Source: G964291335 sp964291335 (GTDB taxonomy: Bacteria; Chloroflexota; Dehalococcoidia; Lucifugimonadales; UBA3495). Taken from it: DNA of 64,000 bases. The position numbers and the translations under genes were made by a program. The number at the start of each line of letters is the position of its first letter. Within the stretch, counting starts at the first letter, position 1. Positions 57,135 to 64,000 of the stretch are shown in pieces. Location: assembly GCA_964291335.2 (NCBI GenBank), contig OZ219748.1, forward strand, positions 2,232,001 to 2,296,000. The letters are read 5' to 3'. The notes beneath the pieces were generated by a model. The model worked only from the letters and a program-made list of their open reading frames with translations, was not told the DNA's origin and made no database searches.

Positions 57135-59846
57135 ATGACTGGAGCCGAGATCAGAAACGCCTATATCCGGTTTTTCGAAAGCAAAGGCCACCTCCATATG
57201 CCCAGCGCCTCCCTGATTCCGGCCGGCGACCCAACCCTGCTCTTCACCAGCGCCGGAATGGTGCCCTTCAAGCCCTTCTTCATGGGCGAGCAGACCCCGC
57301 CCAGCCAGCGTTTAACCAGCTGCCAGAAGAGTTTCCGCACCACCGACATCGACGAGGTGGGCGACCACAAGCACCTGACTTTCTTCGAAATGTTGGGCAA
57401 CTTCAGCATCGGAGATTACTTCAAGAACCAGGCCATCGCCTACGCCTGGGAATTGGTTACCACCCTGTTCCAACTGCCCCCGGAACGGCTGTACGCAACC
57501 GTTCACCTGGATGACGATGCGGCTTTTGCGATTTGGCGGGATGAAATCGGCATACCGGTGGAACGCATTTATCGCTACGGCGACAGCGATAACTGGTGGG
57601 GGCCAGCCGGCGCCGAAGGGCCTACCGGCCCCTGTTCCGAAATTCACTACGACCGCGGCGCCGCCAAAGGCTGCAACCCTATGGTTCCCCCCGACGTCCT
57701 GGCCGACCGGTTCCGGCAGGAAAGGGATGGCGCCCCGGTTTCCGCTCCGCCCGGCTGCCACCCCAACTGCGACTGCGAGCGGTTTGTGGAGCTGTGGAAC
57801 CTGGTATTCATGCAGTTTTACCAGGACCAGGAGCGCAACCGCACCCCTTTGCCGGCCCCCAGCGTGGATACCGGTATGGGGCTGGAAAGGGCGGCTGCCG
57901 TTTTACAGAACCAGCCCAACGTTTACGAAACCGACCTGTTCCGCCCCATCATCGACCGGGTCTGCCGGCTTTCCGGAAAGCCTTACGGCATTGACCAGGC
58001 AACGGACTACGCCCTGCGGGTAGTGGCGGAACACGCGCGCGCCGCCGCCTTCCTGATTGGCGACGGGGTGGCGCCGGGCAACGAGGGACGCGGTTACGTG
58101 CTGCGTCGGGTTATCCGGCGCGCAATACGCTACGGCCGGCGGCTGGGGTTGACCCAGGCCTTTTTGACCGAAGTAGCGGAAGCGGTACTGCAGCACTTCA
58201 GCCCCGTTTACCCCGAACTGGCGGAAAACCGGAACTTTATCCTGCGGGTCATTGGCCTGGAAGAGGAACGTTTCAGCCGAACCATCGACGCCGGTTTGCC
58301 CATCCTGGAAGCAGAGCTGGCTAACGGAAGCGGTCCGCTGCCGGGCGCCTCGGTTTTCCTCCTCTACGATACCTACGGTTTCCCCCCGGAATTGACCGCC
58401 GAAATCGCCCGCGAGCATGGCCGCGCGGTGGACGCCGACGGTTTTGAGCGGGAAATGGCGGCCCGAAGGGAGCAGTCCCGTTCCGCCCACGAGTTCACCG
58501 GCAGCATGGAAATGCACCTGGCTTATGAGGCCTTGTCAGCCGGCCGAACCAACTTTGTCGGCTACCAGCGGCTGGAACAGGAAACCCTGGTGGCGGCGCT
58601 GCTGGTGGACAACTCCCCGGCCAGCCATGCCGGGCCGGGTCAGTCGGTGGAAGTGGTTCTGGAGGATACCCCCTTCTATGCCGAAAGCGGCGGACAGGTG
58701 GGCGACCAGGGCGCTATTACCGGGCCCAATGGGGTGGTACGGGTGACCGATACCCAGAGTCCGGTGGCCGGCTTGATTGTTCACCGCGGCGTGGTGGAGC
58801 GCGGCGACATCTCAACCGGAGAGTGGGTCGCCGCCCGGGTGGACTTTTCCCGCCGCCTGGACGCTGCCCGCAACCATAGCGGCACCCACCTGCTGCACGC
58901 CTCCCTGCGCTCCGTGCTGGGCAGCCACGTGCGCCAGGCCGGCTCCCTGGTTGCCCCGGACCGGCTCCGGTTTGATTTCAGCCACGTCGGCCCCCTCTCC
59001 CCGGCAGAACAGCTGGCCGTGCAGAACCTGGCCAACGACCAGGTTCGGGAAAACCTGACGGTCGCCACTGGCGAAAGCACCTACGCCGAGGCAGTGCGCG
59101 CCGGCGCGCTGGCTTTCTTCGGCGACCGCTATGGCGACACCGTGCGGGTGGTTACCATGGGCCATAGCGAACCGGATAACCCCACTCCCTTCAGCGTCGA
59201 GGTCTGCGGCGGTACGCACGTCGGCGCTACCGGCCAGGTGGGAACCCTCTTTGTCCTGGGCGAATCGGGCATTGGCGGCGGCATGCGCCGTATCGAGGCG
59301 GTAACCGGCCGGGCAGCAGAGCAGCTTTTCGTGGCTCAGACTGCCCGGCTGGAGGCTTTAGCCCGCCGGCTGCAAACCCCGGCGGCGGAGCTGGAAGCCC
59401 GGTTGGACCGCTTCATTCAGGACACCGAGGAATTGCGCCGCCGCCTGGCCAGCCTGGAACGGAACGCCCTGCGCAACGAGGCCGAGGCCTTGCTGCAACG
59501 GGTTCAGGAGGTGGCCGGCGTGCCGGTGGCCGCAGGACGCACCTCAGCCGACAACGTCGAGGCTATGCGCGAGATGGGCGACTTCCTGAAAACCCGCCTG
59601 CCCAGCGCCGTCATCGCTTTGGGGGCGGTAATTAACGGCAACCCGCAGCTGGTAACCATGGTTGCCCCGGACCTGGTGCGGCAAGGGCTGCACGCCGGCG
59701 GCATCGCCCGCGCCGCCGCCCGGCTCATGGGCGGCGGCGGCGGCGGTCAACCCGAAATGGCCCAGGCCGGCGGCCGCCAGGCCGACAAGCTGGACGACGC
59801 CCTTCGCCAGGTAGTTGAGCTGGTTCGCCAGGGGCTTCAGGGTTAA
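57135..59846 (+). CDS. alaS: Alanyl-tRNA synthetase
   Basis: About 903 residues, class II synthetase. EIRNAYIRFFESKGH and LIPAGDPTLLFTSAGMVPFK begin the catalytic core; DEVGDHKHLTFFEMLGNFSIGDYF is motif 2-like; GDGVAPGNEGRGYVLRRVIRRA is motif 3. The editing domain has the zinc set HSGTHLLH and CGGTHV. A C-terminal coiled-coil and C-Ala domain end with GGGGGGQPEMAQAGG. ATG at 57135 is preferred to TTG at 57132. ruvX follows after 17 nt. Confidence 0.97.
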   Translation: MTGAEIRNAYIRFFESKGHLHMPSASLIPAGDPTLLFTSAGMVPFKPFFMGEQTPPSQRLTSCQKSFRTTDIDEVGDHKHLTFFEMLGNFSIGDYFKNQAIAYAWELVTTLFQLPPERLYATVHLDDDAAFAIWRDEIGIPVERIYRYGDSDNWWGPAGAEGPTGPCSEIHYDRGAAKGCNPMVPPDVLADRFRQERDGAPVSAPPGCHPNCDCERFVELWNLVFMQFYQDQERNRTPLPAPSVDTGMGLERAAAVLQNQPNVYETDLFRPIIDRVCRLSGKPYGIDQATDYALRVVAEHARAAAFLIGDGVAPGNEGRGYVLRRVIRRAIRYGRRLGLTQAFLTEVAEAVLQHFSPVYPELAENRNFILRVIGLEEERFSRTIDAGLPILEAELANGSGPLPGASVFLLYDTYGFPPELTAEIAREHGRAVDADGFEREMAARREQSRSAHEFTGSMEMHLAYEALSAGRTNFVGYQRLEQETLVAALLVDNSPASHAGPGQSVEVVLEDTPFYAESGGQVGDQGAITGPNGVVRVTDTQSPVAGLIVHRGVVERGDISTGEWVAARVDFSRRLDAARNHSGTHLLHASLRSVLGSHVRQAGSLVAPDRLRFDFSHVGPLSPAEQLAVQNLANDQVRENLTVATGESTYAEAVRAGALAFFGDRYGDTVRVVTMGHSEPDNPTPFSVEVCGGTHVGATGQVGTLFVLGESGIGGGMRRIEAVTGRAAEQLFVAQTARLEALARRLQTPAAELEARLDRFIQDTEELRRRLASLERNALRNEAEALLQRVQEVAGVPVAAGRTSADNVEAMREMGDFLKTRLPSAVIALGAVINGNPQLVTMVAPDLVRQGLHAGGIARAAARLMGGGGGGQPEMAQAGGRQADKLDDALRQVVELVRQGLQG

Positions 59847-59863
59847 CCGGCCCCTTGCTGCCC

Positions 59864-60283
59864 ATGAAGCTGCTGGCCCTGGACCTGGGCAACCGCCGCA
59901 TCGGCCTGGCGGTGGGCGGCGTCCCCGGTGTGCCAACGCTGCCCGCCGGTTACCTGGAACGCTCCACGCTGCAAAAGGACCTGGACCGGGTGTTGGCGCT
60001 GGCCCGGCAGCGGGAGATACAGGGTTTTGTAATTGGTATGCCTTATTCCCTTTCCGGAAAGGTGGGCATTCAAGCGCGGCAGGCGCAGGGCTTTGTACGG
60101 GCATTGCGCCGCCGCACCGATTTGCCCGTGGCAACGGTGGATGAACGGTTCACTTCGCTGGCGGCCGAGGGAATGCTGCGGGCTGCCGGCCGTCAGCCCT
60201 CTCGCGAGCGCGGCCCCTCGGATGCCGCGGCGGCGGCGCTGATTCTGGAGCGGTTCCTGTCCCAAACTCAAGACTCAAGGTAA
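59864..60283 (+). CDS. ruvX: Putative Holliday junction resolvase / pre-16S rRNA nuclease YqgF
   Basis: About 139 residues of RNase H fold. LLALDLGNRRIGLAV (catalytic Asp), FVIGMPYSLSGKVG, VATVDERFTSLAAE (second acid) and the C-terminal GPSDAAAAALILERFL (third acid) are the family motifs. The usual alaS-ruvX order supports the call. The gene ends in a 16-bp overlap with the convergent nitrilase-family gene, on a 7-bp tandem repeat. Confidence 0.93.
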   Translation: MKLLALDLGNRRIGLAVGGVPGVPTLPAGYLERSTLQKDLDRVLALARQREIQGFVIGMPYSLSGKVGIQARQAQGFVRALRRRTDLPVATVDERFTSLAAEGMLRAAGRQPSRERGPSDAAAAALILERFLSQTQDSR

Positions 60284-61047
60284 ACCCGCTCGAAATCCGG
60301 CGACAGGGCAGTCATAGCATCCAGATCCCAATCAAAAGTCAGCGCTGCCGAACGCTCCGCAGTTGCCTCCAGCAGACGCCGCCCATCTTTGGCTACCACG
60401 CTTTCCGCCTTCCGGTAATCCAGCCCTTCCCGCTCCACCCCGGAACGGTTGCAGACCATAATCGGCAAGCCATTGTCCAAAGTCCGTTGTTCCCATTCGC
60501 CCTCCGGGGCGCAATCCCCGGGCCCCCAGGAAACCGGCGAAACGTACAATTCCGCCCCCTGCTCCTTCAGCTGGCCGGCCACATCATTCCGGTAAGCGTC
60601 GGCGCAAATCAGAATGCCGACGCTCACCCCGTCGCACCGCACCGTTTCGACTTCCCCGCCGCCGGTGGACCAGCCCTCGGCGCCCCGCAGCGTCCTCACT
60701 TTGCGGTGTCTGCCGATTATCTGCCCCGCCGGGTTGATGACAAAAACGGTGTTGAACAGGCGGTTGGTAGCGGGTTCCCGTTCCGGGTGAGAAAGAAAGG
60801 CGGTCAACCCCAGCTGTTTGATTAACCGGCAATACCCCCGGGTCCAGGCATCGGGTTGGGGCAAAATCCAGTCGCTGCCTATTTCGCCCATGAACAGATA
60901 GCCGGGGATGCACAGCTCCGGTGTAACCACCCAGTCGGCCCCCTGCCCGGCGGCGATACGGGTAGCCTGTTCCACCAGGGCTCGGTTGTGGGCAACCTGG
61001 CCGACCAGCGGCGCCAGGTGCAGCAAAGACACGCGCAGCTTTCGCAT
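60268..61047 (-). CDS. Carbon-nitrogen hydrolase (nitrilase superfamily)
   Basis: 259 residues. The catalytic Glu-Lys-Cys triad is visible: VVTPELCIPGYLF (Glu near 43), IGRHRKVRTLRGAEGW (Lys) and GILICADAYRND (Cys). It would hydrolyse an amide or carbamoyl compound. ATG at 61047 (MRKLRVSLLHLAPLVG) fits the fold start. Substrate unknown; no pathway neighbours. Confidence 0.88.
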   Translation of the reverse strand: MRKLRVSLLHLAPLVGQVAHNRALVEQATRIAAGQGADWVVTPELCIPGYLFMGEIGSDWILPQPDAWTRGYCRLIKQLGLTAFLSHPEREPATNRLFNTVFVINPAGQIIGRHRKVRTLRGAEGWSTGGGEVETVRCDGVSVGILICADAYRNDVAGQLKEQGAELYVSPVSWGPGDCAPEGEWEQRTLDNGLPIMVCNRSGVEREGLDYRKAESVVAKDGRRLLEATAERSAALTFDWDLDAMTALSPDFERVYLES

Positions 61048-61646
61048 AATTTCTCCGGCAGCCGGCGCCCGCGACCCTGCCCGGCTGCCGGTTCCCTCCT
61101 GCTGTCCTTCCGTAGTTGCTCCGGGCCGTAGTTGCTCCGGGCATTGCGCCGTCTGCTTCCCGGTTTACCGGCCCGGTTTACCGGCCCATTTTACCTGAGC
61201 GCAAAGGCCGGCGGCCAGCGCCCGCCGTCTTCAGCGTAATAACCAATAACCGGCCGGTCAATACCGCCGGCCCTCTGCCGCCGCCGGAGTATTCCCAACA
61301 TACGTTGGTTGCCGGTGTGTAATAGAGACAGCCGGGAAATCAGGCTGCCGGGAGGCAGCGCCACCGGCCCAACCTGTAGCGTAACGGAACGGGAGGCAGC
61401 GCCCGGGTACGGCTCCAACCGGCTGCCCGGATATGGCCGCTCCTGCGGCGAGAGGGGCGGCGTTTTCCGGTTTGCCCTTGACCTTGCGGCGGTGTATGTA
61501 TCTTTTTACGCTGCGGCGGCGGTTACGGGCTGGCCCGGCCGGTTCGGGTCGAGGCTTATGGGGACGGCCGGGCCGCCCGAAGCGTATCGGGCAAAACCCG
61601 GCCAGGCCCGCCACCCGGTGGCAGGCCATGCAACCGCCGGGCCGGC
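61048..61646. other. 600-bp intergenic region with short tandem duplications
   Basis: No convincing gene. Contains GTAGTTGCTCCGGGC twice in tandem (from about 61115), CCCGGTTTACCGG twice (about 61160-61188), and CGGGAGGCAGCGCC twice (about 61350 and 61390). Inverted GGCCCGGCC/GGCCGGGCC arms (about 61533-61572) may form the terminator of the surface-protein gene. Confidence 0.5.
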
Positions 61647-64000
61647 CTACTGCCGCCGCCGGTACAGGTACACCCCGCCGGCCACCAGCGCAGCCACCAC
61701 CAGCCCGATTACTACCCACAGCAGCCAGTTGACGCCGCCCGGTTCTGCCGGCGGGGCCGGCGGCATCGGCGTGGGCGTCGGCGGTACGGCCGTCGCCGTT
61801 GGGGGCGGTACGGGCGTGGCGGTGGGTTCCACCGCGGCCAGCGCCGGGGCCGCCGACGTGGCCGTCGGCTCCAGGCGCACCGCGTCCAGGGCGCGGTCCG
61901 GCAGCAGAGGGGCAGCCGTCGGCGCCGCCGTGGCCGTCGCGGTAGCCGTGGGCCGGCTGGTGGGCGGCGTCGTGGCCGTCGCGGTTGGCGCCCTGGTCGG
62001 CGGGATTGCCGTCGGCGTGCGCGTTATCACCGGCGTCGGCGTCCGGGTGGGTATTGCCCGCCGGGTCGCCGTTGGCGTCCGCAGCAGCATTTCCGCCGGC
62101 AGCATGGTCGCCGTCGGCGTGAAGGTAGGCAGCGCCCGAACCGTTGCGGTGGGCGTCCGCATTGCCACCGTGGGCCTGGCCGTGGCCGTCGGCGTGTGGG
62201 TCGGCGACGCCGGCGCAGTGGTGGCCGTCGGCGTGGGCGTACTGGTTGCCGCTGCCACTACCCGGCGGGTCGGCGTCGGGGTCGGCATATCCGCCCGGGG
62301 CTGGAGGAAGCCCTGAACCACTATGGGCGGCGGCGTGTTGGTCGGCGTGGGCGTGGGTGTGGGTGTGTTAGTGGGCGTCGGTGTGGGCATGTTGGTGGGC
62401 AGTATTGCTTCATAGACGACTGACCAGCTGCTGCTGCCGTCGTCATTGTACGCCCGCATCCGGTACTCGTAAGTCGCGCCGTTTTCCAGCCCGGTTATCG
62501 TGTAGCTGGTAGTGGTATCCTCGACGGTAACCACCGGGCTGCTGGCGGGCCAGCTTGCGCCCGCTTTGCGATGCTGGAATTCGTACCGGGTTATTTCGCT
62601 CACGGCAATATAATGGATAGTTAGCTGCCCATCCCCCGGGACATCCCTTTGGATGACCGGCGAATTTAGCAGCGTTTTGGCGGGCGGCATTGGCGTTGTT
62701 TCATGGACTCTGGACCAAAGGCTGCTGCCGTCGTCATTGTACGCCCGCACCCGGTACTCGTACGCTACTCCGTTTTCCAGGCCGGTTATGGTGTAGCTGG
62801 TAGCGGTGTCCCTGACGGTAACCACCGGGCTGCTGTCGGGCCAGCTTGCGCCCACTTTGCGATGCTGGAATTCGTACCGGGTTATCCCGCTCACCGCCGT
62901 ATAATGGATAGTTAGCTGCCCATCCCCCGGGACATCCCTTTGGATGACCGGCGGATGTGGCGGCTCTATTGTTGGTGTGGGCGTATCCGTATCCGTGGGC
63001 GTGGGGGTGTTGGCCGGCGTCTTTCCAGACACGACGGTGGCCCAGGGGCCGGGGCCGCGGCTGTTGTGCGCCCGCATCCGGAACTCGTACGTTACCCCGT
63101 TTTCCAGTCCGGTTATGGTGTACATGGTGTCGGTGTCCTGGACGGTAACCACCGGGTTGGTGTCGGGCCAGCTTGCGCCCACTTTGCGATGCTGGAATTC
63201 GTACCGGGTTATCCCGCTTACCGCTGTGTAATGAATGGTTATCTGCCCGGCACTGGCGACGGTCCGGGAGACGACCGGCGCCCCTGGCGGGCTTGAGGGC
63301 GTGGGCGTGGGCGTCAGTGTTCCCGTTGGCGTGGGTGTGGGTGTCGGTGTATTCGTGGGTGTATTGGTGGGCGTCGGGGTATTCGTGGGCAGCAGCGTGC
63401 CGGTGGGCGTCGGTGTGGGGGTGTTGGCCGGCGTCTCTCCAGACACGACGGTGGCCCAGGCGCCGGGGCCGCCGTCATTGATCGCCCGCATCCGGAACTC
63501 GTAAGTTACCCCGTTTTCCAGTCCGGTTATGGTGTAGCTGGTGTCGGTGTCCTGGACGGTAACCACCGGGCTGGTGTCGGGCCAGCTTGCGCCCACTTTG
63601 CGATGCTGAAATTCGTACCGGGTTACCCCGCTCACGGCCTGGTAATGAATGGTTAGCTGTTCAGACCCGCCGACTACCCGGGAGACGACCGGCGCCCCCG
63701 GCGGGCTTGAGGGCGTGGGGGTGGGCGTCAGTGTTCCCGTTGGCGTGGGTGTGGGTGTCGGTGTATTCGTGGGTGTATTGGTGGGCGTCGGGGTATTCGT
63801 GGGCAGCAGCGTGCCGGTGGGCGTCGGTGTGGGGGTGTTGGCCGGCGTCTCTCCAGACACGACGGTGGCCCAGGCGCCGGGGCCGCCGTCATTGATCGCC
63901 CGCATCCGGATCTGGTAAGTCGTGCCGTTGTCCAGCCCGGTTATGGTGTAGCTGGTGTCGGTGTCCTGGACGGTAACCACCGGGCTGGTGTCGGGCCAGC
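61647..64000 (-). CDS. Fibronectin type III / TPT-repeat cell-surface protein (N-terminus outside window)
   Basis: At least 777 residues visible, open to the window edge. From the N side: part of one and then four FN3-like domains (SPVVTVQDTDTSYTITGLENG, ITRYEFQHRK), the first three joined by TPTPT linkers, then a degenerate TPTAT stalk, PPAEPGGVNWLLW, one transmembrane helix and YRRRQ. The last ~230 residues align with the 49.2-51.2 kb protein (TPPPIVVQGF, TATMLPAE, AAVEPTATPVPPP). Probably displayed on the cell surface as an adhesin or scaffold. Successive FN3 units are nearly identical in DNA, indicating recent expansion. Confidence 0.82.
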   Translation of the reverse strand, partial: WPDTSPVVTVQDTDTSYTITGLDNGTTYQIRMRAINDGGPGAWATVVSGETPANTPTPTPTGTLLPTNTPTPTNTPTNTPTPTPTPTGTLTPTPTPSSPPGAPVVSRVVGGSEQLTIHYQAVSGVTRYEFQHRKVGASWPDTSPVVTVQDTDTSYTITGLENGVTYEFRMRAINDGGPGAWATVVSGETPANTPTPTPTGTLLPTNTPTPTNTPTNTPTPTPTPTGTLTPTPTPSSPPGAPVVSRTVASAGQITIHYTAVSGITRYEFQHRKVGASWPDTNPVVTVQDTDTMYTITGLENGVTYEFRMRAHNSRGPGPWATVVSGKTPANTPTPTDTDTPTPTIEPPHPPVIQRDVPGDGQLTIHYTAVSGITRYEFQHRKVGASWPDSSPVVTVRDTATSYTITGLENGVAYEYRVRAYNDDGSSLWSRVHETTPMPPAKTLLNSPVIQRDVPGDGQLTIHYIAVSEITRYEFQHRKAGASWPASSPVVTVEDTTTSYTITGLENGATYEYRMRAYNDDGSSSWSVVYEAILPTNMPTPTPTNTPTPTPTPTNTPPPIVVQGFLQPRADMPTPTPTRRVVAAATSTPTPTATTAPASPTHTPTATARPTVAMRTPTATVRALPTFTPTATMLPAEMLLRTPTATRRAIPTRTPTPVITRTPTAIPPTRAPTATATTPPTSRPTATATATAAPTAAPLLPDRALDAVRLEPTATSAAPALAAVEPTATPVPPPTATAVPPTPTPMPPAPPAEPGGVNWLLWVVIGLVVAALVAGGVYLYRRRQ
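63270..64000 (-). repeat. 414-bp direct repeat of linker plus FN3 unit
   Basis: The segment from about 63270 recurs from about 63684 with few differences (period 414 bp = 138 codons), and the second copy runs out of the window. Each copy is one TPTPT linker plus most of an FN3 domain. Confidence 0.88.

Overview
The window is high-GC bacterial chromosome. The evidence points to a member of the Chloroflexota, probably a Dehalococcoidia- or Anaerolineae-like lineage: a giant DUF2298 ('YYY') membrane protein, TPTPT-rich surface proteins, a large SRP RNA with an Alu domain, an LLM flavin oxidoreductase, and a corrinoid cluster of anaerobic (Cbi) type. This is inference from gene content; no rRNA is present. 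No phage, transposon or CRISPR array was seen. Most genes are housekeeping and densely packed.

Layout. 0-3.7 kb: the DUF2298 membrane protein, cut by the window edge. 3.9-8.4 kb (minus): a potassium-uptake operon (trkH, three TrkA-type proteins, a universal stress protein) ending in pheA. 8.8-13.0 kb: a glutamine-amidotransferase-like hydrolase, gyrA and an alpha/beta hydrolase. 13.1-17.0 kb: flavin reductase, a corrinoid-binding protein, an MFS transporter and an HpcH/HpaI aldolase. 17.0-24.3 kb (minus): corrin-ring genes in transcription order cbiC, cbiX, cbiD, cbiT, cobI, cobM, cbiG, cobJ, downstream of leuS. 27.1-28.9 kb: xdhC and a MocA-like nucleotidyltransferase. 28.9-29.3 kb (minus): an unassigned structured RNA candidate. 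29.3-31.8 kb: MFS transporter and metallophosphoesterase. 32.0-36.5 kb: tRNA-Lys, tRNA-Leu, oppD/oppF ATPases and lepA. 36.6-39.4 kb: DinB-like protein, two small membrane proteins and galU. 39.5-43.1 kb: SRP RNA, rsmA, ispE, lgt and a phosphoribosyltransferase. 43.1-48.8 kb (minus): recJ, a DUF4870-like protein, fabF and a radical-SAM protein with a 29-residue repeat tail. 49.2-51.2 kb: a Calx-beta/TPT surface protein whose reading frame is broken by an 18-base homopolymer. 51.5-61.0 kb: LLM oxidoreductase, NAD-dependent epimerase, folC, second fabF, SWIM protein, alaS, ruvX and a nitrilase-family protein. 61.6-64 kb: a fibronectin-III/TPT surface protein that shares its C-terminal stalk and anchor with the 49-51 kb protein.

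How they fit together. The corrin genes supply much of the ring-contraction and methylation part of B12 synthesis; the corrinoid-binding protein and the B12-type radical-SAM protein are plausible links to B12 scavenging and use. The most interesting signals are (i) the homopolymer that separates the start codon of the Calx-beta surface protein from its signal peptide, as expected of a phase-variable contingency locus; (ii) the C-terminal surface-display cassette shared by two otherwise different proteins; (iii) the orphan structured RNA at 28.9-29.3 kb with its own terminator; and (iv) a recurring pattern of short tandem duplications placed exactly on gene ends, one of which creates a 24-codon leader ORF overlapping the cbiX start.
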